Source of the DNA: Aeromonas veronii
GTDB taxonomy: Bacteria; Pseudomonadota; Gammaproteobacteria; Enterobacterales; Aeromonadaceae
DNA length: 64,000 bases
Assembly (NCBI RefSeq): GCF_040215105.1
Contig: NZ_CP157875.1
Location: 341,001 to 405,000 of the forward strand
Direction: 5' to 3'
The notes under the pieces are model-generated. The model was given only the letters and a program-made list of their open reading frames with translations, ran no database searches and was not told where the DNA came from. A program made the translations under genes and the position numbers. Of this stretch, positions 19,675 through 29,900 are shown one piece after another (positions within the stretch are counted from its first letter, which is position 1; each line of letters opens with the position of its first letter).

Positions 19675-20391
19675 TCAGGATTTGGGGGCAACCTGGCCGG
19701 GTTCAATGTGTCTGTCGCCGGTGGGGATATGGTGCTGGACCTGGGCCGCCGGGGCGCCGTGGAACACGGGGTCCTGCGCCACTTCCTTGACGCCGTTGAT
19801 GCAGAACTGCATGCCCATGCACACCAGCAGGAAGCCCATGATGCGGGTCATGGCGTCGATGCCGGTGGCACCGAGGAGCTTGCATACCGGGTCCGCCAGC
19901 TTGAGCACACCCCAGCTCAACAGGCTCATCAGGGCGAAGGCGGTGACCATGCCGGAGTAGATGACGAAGCGGTTGTAGTCAGCCGGCAGCTCGGCGATCT
20001 GGGCGGCGCCGCTGATCACCAGCGCCATGGTGCCGGGACCGCACATGCTGGGCATGGTCAGGGGCACGAAGGCGATGCTCTGGTTGATGTCATTCTCGGC
20101 AGCCTGCGTCGGCACCGGGAACAGCATGCGAAAACCGATGAAGGCGATGATGAGGCCACCGGCCAGGCGCAGGCCGGGGATGGAGATACCAAACAGATCC
20201 AGGATGGAGGAGCCGATGAAGAAGCTGACGCAGAGGGTTGCGAACAGATAGAGGGCGGCCAGATTGATCTGGCGCCGGACATGTTCGCGTGACATGCCTT
20301 TGCTCAGGCCCAGCAGCAGGGTGGCGGTGGTGGGCGGGTTGACCATGGGCAGCAGTGCCAGCAAGGCGATGAATACGACCTGGAAGAACAT
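19675..20391 (-). CDS. MarC family membrane protein
   Basis: From ATG 20391 (after GAGGTGCAAG) the product has 238 residues; an open frame extends further upstream but starts in non-coding sequence. There are about six hydrophobic helices. The MarC/UPF0056 pattern is clear: MVNPPTTATLLLGLSKGMSREHVRRQ near the N-terminus, LRLAGGLIIAFIGFRML, and PLTMPSMCGPGTMALVIS. Members are inner-membrane proteins of uncertain substrate, some called NAAT transporters. The C-terminal tail of about 25 hydrophilic residues is longer than in E. coli members. Confidence 0.88.
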   Translation of the reverse strand: MFFQVVFIALLALLPMVNPPTTATLLLGLSKGMSREHVRRQINLAALYLFATLCVSFFIGSSILDLFGISIPGLRLAGGLIIAFIGFRMLFPVPTQAAENDINQSIAFVPLTMPSMCGPGTMALVISGAAQIAELPADYNRFVIYSGMVTAFALMSLLSWGVLKLADPVCKLLGATGIDAMTRIMGFLLVCMGMQFCINGVKEVAQDPVFHGAPAAQVQHHIPTGDRHIEPGQVAPKS

Positions 20392-20487
20392 CTTGCACCT
20401 CAAGTTAGTTGGCTGAAACGGGAGCCAGACACGGCTCTGGCGAAAGAGGTAGGTTACTCTACTGAGCCTGCCTGAACGGAGGCATAA

Positions 20488-20516
20488 CAGCGAGCCCCGA
20501 AAACCGGGGCTCGCTG
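20488..20516. terminator. Hairpin between the MFS gene and the marC-like gene
   Basis: CAGCGAGCCCCG and CGGGGCTCGCTG form a 12-bp stem with loop AAAAC. There is no T-run on either side, so it may be a weak terminator of the upstream minus-strand MFS gene. Confidence 0.55.
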
Positions 20517-20578
20517 TCTGAATCGGATCAGGGCTCAGCAACTGGCAGGCCAGTGCGACGCGTCTGGCCTGGGGTTGC

Positions 20579-21895
20579 TCAGGCTATCTGTGGCCGGGTC
20601 TGATGCTGGCTACGCTGGCGGAGCCAGAAGATCAGGCCGAGAACGAAGCCAAGGGCAGCCAGACTGACCACATAGTGTGATGGTGCCAGCATGTCCTCCT
20701 TCATCCACAGGGTCACCAGCATGGGGGTCAGGCCGCCGAAGATGGCGTAGGCCACGTTGTAGGAGAAGGACAACCCGGAGAAGCGCACCACGGCCGGGAA
20801 GGCGTTGACCATCACATAGGGTACGGCCCCGACGATGCCGACGGCGAAGCCGACCAGGACGTAGAGGGGGATCAGCTGATCCATGCCCGCCGCCAGACCG
20901 TGATAGAACGCATAGGTCGTGGCAGCCAGCAGCAGGGAGCCCAGCATGAAGGTGGGTCCGCTGCCGATGGCATCAATGAGGCGGCCATAGCAGATGCAAC
21001 CCAGGGTCAGGGCCAGGATCGCCAGGGAGTTGGCGGTCAGGGCGTCGGTCGGGGTGATGCCATGCGCCTTCTGCAGATAGGTCGGGGTCATCAGGATCAC
21101 CACCACGATGCCGGCGGAGAGCAGCCAGGTCAGCAGCATGGAGACGATGACGCTGCCCTTGTGTTCACGGAGCACCGTCTTGAGAGGCAGCTCCTCGGCC
21201 AGCGCCTTGTTGGCCTGCATCTCGGCAAACACCGGGGTCTCGTGCAGCCAGCGGCGCAGATACATGGCGACGATGCCAAAGACACCGCCGAGCACGAAGG
21301 CCAGGCGCCAGCCCCACTCGCTCACCTCGACCGGGCTCATGCCGCGGTTGATGGCGGTGGCGACCAGGGAGCCGAGCAGGATGCCGGCGGTCAGCCCCGC
21401 GGTGAGGGTGCCGCAGGCGACGCCGACCCGTTTGGCGGGCACGTGTTCGGCCACGAACACCCAGGCACCCGGCACCTCGCCACCGATGGCGGCCCCTTGC
21501 AGGATCCGCAGCAGCAGCAGCAGCAGGGGAGCGGCGATGCCGAGGGTCGCATAGGTGGGCAGCAGGCCGATCAGCAGGGTGGGCAGGGCCATCATGATGA
21601 TGCTCAGGGTGAACATGCGCTTGCGGCCGATGAGATCGCCGAAGTGGGCCATGATGATGCCGCCAAGGGGGCGGGCCAGATAACCGGCGGCGAAGATGCC
21701 GAAGGTCTGGAACTGGCGCAGCCACTCGGGGATATCGGCCGGGAAGAACAGCGCGCCGATGACCACGGCGAAGAAGACGAAGATGATAAAATCGTAAAAC
21801 TCGAGGGCGCCGCCGAGGGCCGCCAGGCTCAGGGTCTTGTAATCCTGTCGGTTGAGGGGGCGATTATGCTCACGCGGTGTGGTGACTGTAGTCAT
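20579..21895 (-). CDS. MFS transporter, metabolite:H+ symporter (MHS) family
   Basis: 438 residues with about 12 hydrophobic helices. The MHS-type N-terminus LGGALEFYDFIIFVFF and the loop FGDLIGRKRMF (MFS signature between helices 2 and 3) are clear, as is RILQGAAIGGEVPGAWVF in helix 4. Relatives (ProP, KgtP, ShiA, CitA types) import dicarboxylates, osmolytes or aromatic acids with protons. The substrate cannot be read from sequence. The gene is divergent from the PP-loop gene across a 228-base gap that should hold both promoters. Confidence 0.88.
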   Translation of the reverse strand: MTTVTTPREHNRPLNRQDYKTLSLAALGGALEFYDFIIFVFFAVVIGALFFPADIPEWLRQFQTFGIFAAGYLARPLGGIIMAHFGDLIGRKRMFTLSIIMMALPTLLIGLLPTYATLGIAAPLLLLLLRILQGAAIGGEVPGAWVFVAEHVPAKRVGVACGTLTAGLTAGILLGSLVATAINRGMSPVEVSEWGWRLAFVLGGVFGIVAMYLRRWLHETPVFAEMQANKALAEELPLKTVLREHKGSVIVSMLLTWLLSAGIVVVILMTPTYLQKAHGITPTDALTANSLAILALTLGCICYGRLIDAIGSGPTFMLGSLLLAATTYAFYHGLAAGMDQLIPLYVLVGFAVGIVGAVPYVMVNAFPAVVRFSGLSFSYNVAYAIFGGLTPMLVTLWMKEDMLAPSHYVVSLAALGFVLGLIFWLRQRSQHQTRPQIA

Positions 21896-22123
21896 ATCCT
21901 TATGTTTCCCATCGTTTTTTTAGTTATTGTTCCCCATCGTCTGCGGGGATACGCTCACCCACGAGGGTATGCTTTTGTATCCTGCAATGTAAATCGCACA
22001 ATTCGCAACACAGTCTTGCAACACCGAGCTCACAAGCGGGCCGGAGATAGGCTGGCCGTGGATCCCGGATCCGTGGCGGCGGCGATGGTTGCGTGGCTCC
22101 CATCTACGAGGGTTGGATAGAGA

Positions 22124-22807
22124 ATGACGAAGACCAAGGTGCTGCTCTCCTGGAGCAGCGGCAAGGACAGCGCCTGGGCACTGCATCGGCTGCGCCAGGA
22201 CCCGGCCATCGAGGTGGTGGGGCTGTTCACCACCCTCAATCAGGCGTTCGAGCGGGTCGCCATGCACGGGGTGCGCAAGCAGCTGCTGATGCAGCAGGCC
22301 GAGTGTGTGGGACTGCCGATAGAGACCATCGACCTACCCTGGCCCTGCAGCAACGAGGATTACGGCCGCATCATGACCGGTTTCATTGAAGGGGTGGTGG
22401 CGCGGGGGATTCGGCACATGGCGTTCGGGGATCTCTTCCTCGAGGATGTGCGCGCCTATCGGGAGCGTCAGCTAGAGGGGACCGGGATCTCGGCATTGTT
22501 CCCGCTCTGGGGCAGCGATACTCGCACCCTGGCGGGAGAGATGATGGCGGCCGGGCTGAAGGCGCGGATCAGCACCCTCGACCCCAAGCGGCTGGAGATG
22601 AGCCTGGGGGGGCACGAGTTCGACGAGGCTCTGCTGGCGGCCCTCCCGGAGGGGGTGGATCCGTGCGGCGAGAACGGGGAGTTTCACACCCTGGCCTATG
22701 ACGGTCCCATGTTCTCGCGGCCGCTGGCCATCGAGACAGGGGAAACCGTGGTAAGAGACGGATTCGTCTTTACGGATCTGCTGCCTGCGGGCCACCAGGC
22801 GAGATGA
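22124..22807 (+). CDS. PP-loop ATPase, diphthine-ammonia ligase-like (Dph6 family)
   Basis: 227 residues. The PP-loop SWSSGKDSAWALHRL at residues 9-23 binds ATP. The family motif GENGEFHTLAYDGPMF is near the C-terminus (about 187-202), and FGDLFLEDVRAYRERQL is in the middle. In eukaryotes the family makes diphthamide, but bacteria lack that modification, so the bacterial role is unknown. It is followed by a strong terminator shared with the convergent ypfJ-like gene. Confidence 0.85.
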   Translation: MTKTKVLLSWSSGKDSAWALHRLRQDPAIEVVGLFTTLNQAFERVAMHGVRKQLLMQQAECVGLPIETIDLPWPCSNEDYGRIMTGFIEGVVARGIRHMAFGDLFLEDVRAYRERQLEGTGISALFPLWGSDTRTLAGEMMAAGLKARISTLDPKRLEMSLGGHEFDEALLAALPEGVDPCGENGEFHTLAYDGPMFSRPLAIETGETVVRDGFVFTDLLPAGHQAR

Positions 22808-22851
22808 ATGACAAGGGTGATGTCAGCTAGCCAGATAAAACGGCTGATAAC

Positions 22852-22880
22852 AAAACGCCGACCCCAGGGTCGGCGTTTTT
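22852..22880. terminator. Bidirectional terminator
   Basis: AAAACGCCGACCC and GGGTCGGCGTTTT form a long stem with A- and T-runs on both sides, between two convergent genes. Confidence 0.9.
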
Positions 22881-22898
22881 GTTGGCGTCAGCCGGTGG

Positions 22899-23753
22899 CT
22901 AGCGGGCGGCGAAGGTATCGCAACTGGCGGGTTTGCCGCTGTCGAAGCCCTTCTTGAACCAGGCCAGACGTTGGGCCGAGCTGCCATGGGTGAAGCTGTC
23001 CGGCACCACCCGGCCCTGTCCCTGCTGCTGCAACCTGTCGTCGCCGATGGCCTGGGCGGCGTTGAGGGCCTCTTCGATATCCCCGTGTTCCAGCACCTGC
23101 TCCCGCTCCATGTAGTGGCCCCAGACCCCGGCGAAGCAGTCGGCCTGCAGCTCCAGCTTGACCGAGAGTCGGTTCTGGGCGACCTGGCTCAGTCCCTGTT
23201 GCTGCTGGCGCACCTTGGTGGAGATGCCGAGCAGGTTCTGGACGTGATGGCCCACCTCGTGGGCGACCACATAGCCCTGGGCGAAGTCACCGTCGGCCCC
23301 GAGCTTGTCGCGCATGTCCTGATAGAAGGAGAGATCGATGTAGACGGACTTGTCCGCCGGGCAGTAGAAGGGGCCCATCACCGACTGACCCTGACCGCAG
23401 CCGGTGCGGGTGGCGCCGCGATAGAGCACCAGCTTGGGGGGCTGATACTGGCTGCCGCTCTGGGTGAAGATCTCGCTCCAGGCATCCTCGGTGGAGGCGA
23501 GCATGACGGAGGTGAATTTGGCCAGAGGATCGTTGGCCGTTTGAGACACATTCTGGCGCGGCGCCTGGGTTTGCGGCGCGGGATCGTTGAGCAGGGGGCT
23601 GAGATCCACCCCATAGTAACCGGCGATCATCACTACGACCACCAGGATGAGGCGTCCCTTGCCGCCGATGGGCAGGCCGCCACCTCCGCTGCCGCCCCCA
23701 TCCTGACGCCTGTCTTCTACGTTGTTGCTCTCCCGACGATTTTGCCAGCGCAT
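22899..23753 (-). CDS. ypfJ: Neutral zinc metallopeptidase, YpfJ family
   Basis: 284 residues. A Gly/Asp/Arg-rich N-terminal part is followed by one membrane helix (about 34-47, [14 protein letters not shown]) and a periplasmic domain with the zinc motif HEVGHH at residues 165-170. The usual YpfJ stretches are present: [32 protein letters not shown] and FTHGSSAQR. Members are membrane-anchored and their substrates are unknown. Confidence 0.92.
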   Translation of the reverse strand: MRWQNRRESNNVEDRRQDGGGSGGGGLPIGGKGRLILVVVVMIAGYYGVDLSPLLNDPAPQTQAPRQNVSQTANDPLAKFTSVMLASTEDAWSEIFTQSGSQYQPPKLVLYRGATRTGCGQGQSVMGPFYCPADKSVYIDLSFYQDMRDKLGADGDFAQGYVVAHEVGHHVQNLLGISTKVRQQQQGLSQVAQNRLSVKLELQADCFAGVWGHYMEREQVLEHGDIEEALNAAQAIGDDRLQQQGQGRVVPDSFTHGSSAQRLAWFKKGFDSGKPASCDTFAAR

Positions 23754-23826
23754 GTCTGCCTGCTCCCGTGATTGGTCGTGGCAGTAATGATAATGGCTGC
23801 GGGCGTGCCTTGCCTAACGGATGGCC

Positions 23827-24090
23827 TTACTCGGCCCAGGGCATCTCGGGCAGGCTGTCGAGGAATTCGGCGTAGCGGGTCAGGTTGAAGGGGCCTTGAT
23901 CCGCCTCCATCGCCATCAGCTCGGCGCCGAGGGCGCAGGCAATGTATTGCAGTGCCTCTTCCCGCGGGGTGCCTTTCATCACCAGACGCATCAGGGTCGC
24001 CTTCACCTGCAGGGGGTTGCCGTCGGCGAGCTGGTTATCCACCATTTCCAGCAGGGTCTGTTCGTCGAAAAATTCGGTGTTCTCTGTCAT
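23827..24090 (-). CDS. Hypothetical protein, 87 residues
   Basis: An acidic, soluble, helical protein with no signal sequence (MTENTEFFDEQTLLEMVDNQ at the start). The segment KGTPREEALQYIACALGAELMAM looks like a conserved helix pair found in small proteins of unknown function in Aeromonas-like bacteria. GGAACAAGAC precedes the ATG. It lies downstream of a short gap from ypfJ on the opposite side of the GNAT gene. The function is unknown. Confidence 0.78.
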   Translation of the reverse strand: MTENTEFFDEQTLLEMVDNQLADGNPLQVKATLMRLVMKGTPREEALQYIACALGAELMAMEADQGPFNLTRYAEFLDSLPEMPWAE

Positions 24091-24206
24091 GTCTTGTTCC
24101 TGAGTCGAAGGGTAGGAGTGTCATTGGGCGGGCATTATAGCCGCATCCGGCCCGGGCCTAGGTAGCGCGGTGCCAAGTATCCGCGTCAGGCGGCACTTTT
24201 TACCCG

Positions 24207-24236
24207 CCCCCCTTGCCAAGGGGAAAGGGTGGGGGC
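24207..24236. repeat. C/G-rich imperfect inverted repeat
   Basis: Runs of C (GCCCCCC) and G (GTGGGGGC) flank a shorter CCCTTGCCAAGGGG hairpin in the gap before the GNAT gene. It resembles the C/G-rich dispersed elements at 32883-32997. Confidence 0.4.
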
Positions 24237-24286
24237 AGTCTTGTTGGCTTCTCCCGTTCCCGTTTTCCGACTAGAAGAGCCTTGCC

Positions 24287-24811
24287 ATGATTCTCTCCGA
24301 GCGCCTCGCCCTGCGCGAGCTCAATCTCACCGATGCCCCCTTCATCCTCGAACTGCTCAACGATGGCGACTTCCACCGCTGGATAGGCGATCGGGGCGTG
24401 CGCACCCTGAGCGATGCCGAAGAGTATATCCAGCAGGGGCCGGCGGTCAGCTATGCCCGGTATGGGCACGGTCTCTATCTGGTCAGCCGACGGGAAGATG
24501 GCGCCAGGATAGGCATCTGCGGTCTCATCAAGCGCGATACCCTGCCGTGCGAAGACATCGGCTACGCCTTCCTGCCGGCTTACCGTGGCCTGGGATACGG
24601 GGTTGAGGCGGCGCAGGCCGCGATCCGGGATGGGCGTGAGCGCCTCGGCATCGAGCGGGTCATCGCCATCGTCACTCCGGGCAACGAGCGTTCGGTCGCG
24701 CTGCTGGCCAAGTTGGGGCTCACTCAGGGCAAGCTGGTCAAACTGGGTGACAGTGAGGAGGAGTGCCTGCTGCTGGAAGCATCGGACAAGGAGCCGTGCG
24801 TTTTATCGTGA
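24287..24811 (+). CDS. GNAT family N-acetyltransferase (RimJ/RimL-like)
   Basis: 174 residues with the GNAT order: N-terminal ERLALREL, the acetyl-CoA loop area IGYAFLPAYRGLGYGVEAAQ (about 89-108, RGLGYG as the Q/RxxGxG pattern), and the C-terminal VTPGNERSVALLAKLGL typical of RimJ/RimL-type enzymes. The substrate may be a protein N-terminus or a small amine; the sequence does not tell. It stands alone between divergent and convergent neighbours. Confidence 0.85.
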   Translation: MILSERLALRELNLTDAPFILELLNDGDFHRWIGDRGVRTLSDAEEYIQQGPAVSYARYGHGLYLVSRREDGARIGICGLIKRDTLPCEDIGYAFLPAYRGLGYGVEAAQAAIRDGRERLGIERVIAIVTPGNERSVALLAKLGLTQGKLVKLGDSEEECLLLEASDKEPCVLS

Positions 24812-24874
24812 GGCAAGGGAGGCCGCCGTGAGTTGCGGCCTGTTTGCATCGGGTCTGCCATGGGGCAGTGCTGA

Positions 24875-25051
24875 TCAGTTGAGATCCTCGATGGAGAACT
24901 CGCCGGGGATGCCGTCACAGGAGATGGCGAAGCCACCGCTGAAACGGGTGCTGAACTGGATCAGGAAGGCATCATAATCCTGCTCTTGCGGGGGCAGGTT
25001 GACGGGCTTGCTACGACGCAGGGGTTTGTGTGTTTGTACTGCTTTCATCAT
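24875..25051 (-). CDS. Small hypothetical protein, 58 residues
   Basis: Reads MMKAVQTHKPLRRSKPVNLP, then PPQEQDYDAFLIQFSTRFSG and a C-terminal acidic tail ending EFSIEDLN. Codon choice (C or G at most third positions) is like the neighbouring real genes, while the sequence just beyond both ends is AT-rich. The ribosome binding site is weak (GAGAAA). The basic N-terminus and acidic C-terminus, with a single Cys, suggest a small soluble protein. It converges on the GNAT gene. The function is unknown. Confidence 0.6.
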   Translation of the reverse strand: MMKAVQTHKPLRRSKPVNLPPQEQDYDAFLIQFSTRFSGGFAISCDGIPGEFSIEDLN

Positions 25052-25465
25052 GGTATTTCTCTATATCAATTAGGTGTTTGCTCCTTGTTTTTGCAAATGT
25101 CAGGTCAATGGGCGTGGTCAGATCCACGCAGGAATACCCAGCCCTGTCAGGGGCGTCTGCACTTTTCAAGGAAATGCGCCAAGGATCACGCGGATGCATG
25201 ATGCTACTTGGAAGTGGGCAGATCGGGTCTGCGCCGTGAAAACCGGGCAACGCAGGCAGACAGCCTGACGGTTTTCGAGGCGAGTAAATCAGAGGGAGGT
25301 TATGTGTGTACTGGCAGGATTCATCTAACGGTGAAGCATTGCGAACATAATCAGGGCTGATTAACTAGCCGGCGCGCATTCTCTCCTCGATTTGCCTGAA
25401 AAGCAAACAAATATTTGGTGCCATCATTTCACCCCCGCTTTTTTCACTGCCGCATCAGACGAAAA
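25052..25465. other. Gap of about 410 bases, mostly non-coding
   Basis: No convincing gene. It holds a perfect inverted repeat TAATCA-GGGC-TGATTA (25348-25363) and an 8-codon plus-strand mini-ORF (ATG 25302, MCVLAGFI) with a strong GGGAGG ribosome binding site. It should also contain the promoter of the 58-residue gene. Confidence 0.5.
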
Positions 25466-25486
25466 AGGGCTCCCACCGGGAGCCCT
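25462..25486 (-). terminator. Terminator of the antiporter gene
   Basis: AGGGCTCCC and GGGAGCCCT with loop ACC; on the minus strand followed by TTTTT. Confidence 0.88.
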
Positions 25487-25516
25487 CTCTGTTGGCCATC
25501 ATGGCTTGAGGCAAGC

Positions 25517-26794
25517 TTAGTAGCCGCCGCTCGCCTTCTTGGCCGCGGTGATCATGGGGGTGATGGTCATCCCCTGCACCACGATGGAGAACATCACCAC
25601 CGAGTAGGTCATCACCAGGATGACCTCCCGCAGGTCGACCCCGTGTTCCGGCAATATCATGACGCCGGAGGGCAGCGCCAGGGCCATGGCCATGGCCAGG
25701 CCACCGCGCAGGCCACCCCAGGTCAGGATGCGGATGGAGAAGGTGTTGTAGCTGCGGAAGCGACGGAAGGCCACATAAGGCAGGGACACGCTGATGAAGC
25801 GGGCGGCCAGACAGAGCGGCACCGCGATGACCAGCAGGATCCAGTCACGCCAGGCCAGATCCAGAAGCACCAGCGCCAGACCGATCAGCAGGAACAGCAG
25901 GGCGTTGAGGAACTGATCCATCAACTCCCAGAAGTGATCCAGGTGGTGGCGGCTCTGCTCGGAGAAGCCGGAGTGGCGGGTCCAGTTGCCGATCATGATG
26001 CCGGTCACCACCATGGCCAGGGCGCCGGAGACGCCGATCATGTTGGCGAAGGCGAAGCCGGCGGTCGGGATGCACAGGGTCAGCAGCAGCTCGAGGGAGC
26101 CGTCGTCGGTGGCGCTGATCATCACGTGGGCGATGAGGCCCAGCACGGCGCCGAACAGGATGCCGCCGAGGGCTTCATGCAGGAACAGACCGGCCACGCT
26201 GGTGAAGGTCGGTTCGACGCCACCGAAGGCCACGGCAAAGACGGTGGCGAAGATGACGAGGCCGACGCCGTCGTTGAACAGGGACTCCCCCTCGATCTGG
26301 ATGGCGATCTGGGGTGGCGCCTTCATCTTCTTGACGATGGCCAGCACGGCGATGGGGTCGGTGGGGGAGATCAGGGCACCGAACAGCATGCAGTAGATCA
26401 GCGGGACGTCCCAGCCCAGCAGGCTGGAGATGAACCAGAAGCCGTAGCCGATGATGAAGGTGGAGAGCAGGGTCGCGATGATGGAGAGAATGGTGATCTC
26501 CCACTTCTGGCTGCGCAACGCCTTCAGATTGATGCCGAGCCCGCCCGCGAACAGCAGGAAGCCCAGGATCCCTTTCAGCAGGAAGTTCTGGAAGTCAATG
26601 CTCTCCATGGTCTTGACGGCCAGAGGTTCCAGATTGAACCAACCCAACTTACCAAACAGCACCATCAGGGCGGAGATCAGCATGGATCCTGCGGTGATGG
26701 CGATGGTGGTCTGGATCTTCACAACATACTGGTTGGCAAAGGCGATGAAGATCGCCAACGCTGCCAAGAAACAGAGTGTGTAGTAGACGCTCAT
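25517..26794 (-). CDS. CPA1 family Na+(K+)/H+ antiporter (NhaP-like)
   Basis: From ATG 26794 (MSVYYTLCFLAALAIFIA) the product has 425 residues; the longer open frame upstream overlaps the metH control region and is not coding. There are about 12 membrane helices. The CPA1 signatures are clear: ALISPTDPIAVLAI (helix with the ion-binding region) and GESLFNDGVGLVIFAT, whose ND pair is the transport centre. It probably exchanges Na+ or K+ for H+ in pH and salt homeostasis. It is divergent from metH. Confidence 0.9.
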   Translation of the reverse strand: MSVYYTLCFLAALAIFIAFANQYVVKIQTTIAITAGSMLISALMVLFGKLGWFNLEPLAVKTMESIDFQNFLLKGILGFLLFAGGLGINLKALRSQKWEITILSIIATLLSTFIIGYGFWFISSLLGWDVPLIYCMLFGALISPTDPIAVLAIVKKMKAPPQIAIQIEGESLFNDGVGLVIFATVFAVAFGGVEPTFTSVAGLFLHEALGGILFGAVLGLIAHVMISATDDGSLELLLTLCIPTAGFAFANMIGVSGALAMVVTGIMIGNWTRHSGFSEQSRHHLDHFWELMDQFLNALLFLLIGLALVLLDLAWRDWILLVIAVPLCLAARFISVSLPYVAFRRFRSYNTFSIRILTWGGLRGGLAMAMALALPSGVMILPEHGVDLREVILVMTYSVVMFSIVVQGMTITPMITAAKKASGGY

Positions 26795-26914
26795 AGTTAT
26801 TTTTTCTCGTTTTAGTAGACAGCAAGCACGTATCCCTATTAAGGACGGGCATAGGGTACTCTCGGGACACATCTTACTCATTACCCATTTGTGAGTATAT
26901 GGTGGTCGGTTACG

Positions 26915-26938
26915 GACAGATAGACGGCTAGATTTCCA
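26915..26938. promoter_or_regulatory. Candidate MetJ operator upstream of metH
   Basis: Three tandem 8-mers, GGACAGAT, AGACGGCT and AGATTTCC, compared with the met box AGACGTCT score 4, 7 and 5 of 8. They lie about 60-85 bases before the metH start. No SAM riboswitch was seen. Confidence 0.6.
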
Positions 26939-26997
26939 TTTGATTTTTTTGCTGTTAGGATGGAGGCCACGTAGTTGCATGGATGTGAGAGGAACGA

Positions 26998-29900
26998 GTG
27001 GTGTCGAACATAAAAAAGAAGCTGGAAGCCTGCCTCAGGGAACGGATCCTGATCATCGACGGGGCCATGGGCACCATGATCCAGGGCTACAAGCTCGGTG
27101 AATCGGATTACCGGGGTGAGCGCTTCGCCGACTGGCATACGGACATCAAGGGCAACAACGATCTGCTGGTGCTGAGCAAGCCCGCGGTGATCCGCGAGAT
27201 CCACGATCAATACTGTGCCGCCGGGGCCGACATCCTCGAAACCAATACCTTCAACGCCACCCGTATCGCCATGGCCGATTACGAGATGGAAGAGCTCTCC
27301 GCCGAGATCAACCGGGAAGCCGCCAGGCTGGCCCGGGCCGTGGCGGACGAGTGGACGGCGAAAGAGCCGCACAAGCCGCGCTTCGTGGCCGGTGTGCTGG
27401 GCCCCACCAACCGCACCGCCTCCATCTCGCCGGACGTCAACGATCCCGGCAAGCGCAACGTCACCTATGACGAGCTGGTGGCCGCCTACACCGAATCGAC
27501 CCACGCCCTCATCGAAGGGGGCGCCGACATCATCCTTATCGAGACCATTTTCGATACCCTCAACGCCAAGGCCGCCGCCTTCGCGGTGGAAGGGGTGTTC
27601 GAGGCGCTGGGCCATGCCCTGCCGGTGATGATCTCCGGCACCATCACGGACGCCTCGGGTCGCACCCTGTCCGGCCAGACCACGGAAGCCTTCTACCATT
27701 CCCTGCGCCACGTCAAACCCATCTCGTTTGGCCTCAACTGTGCGCTCGGTCCGGACGAGTTGCGCCAGTACGTAGAAGAGCTCTCCCGCATCAGCGAATC
27801 CTGCGTGAGCGCCCACCCCAACGCCGGCCTGCCCAACGCGTTTGGCGAGTACGATCTCGACGCGGTCGAGATGGCGGAACACATCCGCGAGTGGGCTTCG
27901 AGCGGCTTCCTCAATCTGGTGGGGGGCTGCTGCGGCACCACCCCGACCCATATTCGCGCCATGGCGGACGCCGTGGCGGGCATCAAGCCCCGCGCCTTGC
28001 CAGAGATCCCGGTGGCCTGCCGGTTGTCCGGTCTCGAACCCCTCATCATCACGGCGGAATCCATGTTCGTGAACGTGGGGGAGCGCACTAACGTCACCGG
28101 CTCGGCGCGGTTCAAGCGCCTCATCAAGGAGGGGCTCTATGACGAGGCCCTGGATGTGGCCAAGCAGCAGGTGGAGAGCGGCGCCCAGATCATCGACATC
28201 AACATGGACGAGGGCATGCTGGACGCCGAGGCGGCCATGGTGCGTTTCCTCAACCTCATCGCCGGCGAGCCGGACATCGCCCGGGTGCCGGTGATGATCG
28301 ACTCCTCCAAGTGGGAGGTGCTGGAAGCCGGCCTCAAGTGCGTGCAGGGCAAGCCCGTGGTCAACTCCATCTCCATGAAGGAGGGGGAGGAGAAATTCAT
28401 CCAGCAGGCGAAGCTGCTGCGTCGCTACGGCGCCGCCGTCATCGTCATGGCCTTCGACGAGGTGGGCCAGGCGGACACCCGCGCCCGCAAGTTCGAGATC
28501 TGCCAGCGCGCCTATCGCATCCTGGTGGATCAGGTGGGCTTCCCGCCGGAAGACATCATCTTCGACCCCAACATCTTCGCGGTGGCGACCGGCATTGACG
28601 AGCACAACAACTACGCGGTGGACTTCATCGAAGCGGTGAAGGACATCAAGGACAACCTGCCCCACGCCATGATCTCCGGCGGCGTCTCCAACGTCTCCTT
28701 CTCCTTCCGGGGCAACGAGCCGGTGCGTGAAGCCATCCACGCCGTCTTCCTCTACCACGCCATCCAGAACGGCATGGACATGGGCATCGTCAACGCCGGT
28801 CAGCTCGCCATCTATGAGGACATCCCGGCTGAGTTGAAAGAGAAGGTCGAGGCCGTGGTGCTCAACCTCAACCCCGATGCCACCGAGGCGCTGCTGGCCA
28901 TCGCCGAGAAGTATCGCGGTGCCGGTGCCCAGGCGGAGGATCCGCGGGATCAGGAGTGGCGCAGCTGGCCCGTGGGCAAGCGGCTCGAGCACGCCCTGGT
29001 CAAGGGACTCACCGACTTCATCGAAGAGGATACCGAAGAGGCGCGGGCCGGAGCCGAGCGGCCGCTGCACGTCATCGAGGGGCCCCTGATGGACGGCATG
29101 AACGTGGTCGGCGACCTGTTCGGCGCGGGCAAGATGTTCCTGCCCCAGGTGGTGAAGTCCGCCCGGGTGATGAAGCGGGCGGTGGCCTATCTGCAGCCCT
29201 ACATAGAGGCGGAGAAGCAGGGGGGCTACAGCAACGGCAAAATCGTACTCGCCACCGTGAAGGGGGATGTGCACGACATCGGCAAGAACATCGTCGGGGT
29301 GGTGCTGCAGTGCAACAACTTCGAGATCGTGGATCTCGGGGTCATGGTCTCCTGCGAGACCATCCTCAAGACGGCTCGCGAGGTGAACGCCGACATCATC
29401 GGCCTGTCCGGCCTCATCACCCCGTCGCTGGACGAGATGGTGCACGTGGCCAAGGAGATGGAGCGTCAGGGCTTCAAGCTGCCCCTGCTCATCGGTGGCG
29501 CCACCACCTCCAAGGCTCATACCGCGGTCAAGATAGAGCAGAACTACAAGGAGCCCGTGGTCTATGTGTCGAACGCCTCGCGCGCCGTGGGGGTGGCCCA
29601 GAGCCTGCTGAGCCCTGAGCTCAAGCCCGCTTTCGTCGCCCGCATCGACAAGGAGTACGAAATTGCCCGCGAGCAGCATGCCCGCAAGCAGCCCCGCTCC
29701 AAACCGGTCAGTCTGGCCCATGCCCGCGCCAACCGTCATCAGCTGGACTGGGTCGGCTATGAGCCCCCCGCGCCCCGCGAGCCCGGGGTGCAGAAATTCG
29801 AGAACGTGTCCATTTCGGTGCTGCGTCCCTACATCGACTGGACGCCGTTCTTCCTGAGCTGGGAGCTGGCAGGCAAGTATCCACGCATCCTGGAAGATGA

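Noticed and set aside
25415..26815. A plus-strand frame opposite the CPA1 antiporter gene
   Set aside because: Its Gln/Asp/Gly-rich product is an antisense artefact; the minus-strand frame has clear transport motifs and a terminator.
26795..26997. SAM or cobalamin riboswitch upstream of metH
   Set aside because: No conserved riboswitch core or long structured leader was recognised, and met boxes explain regulation better.
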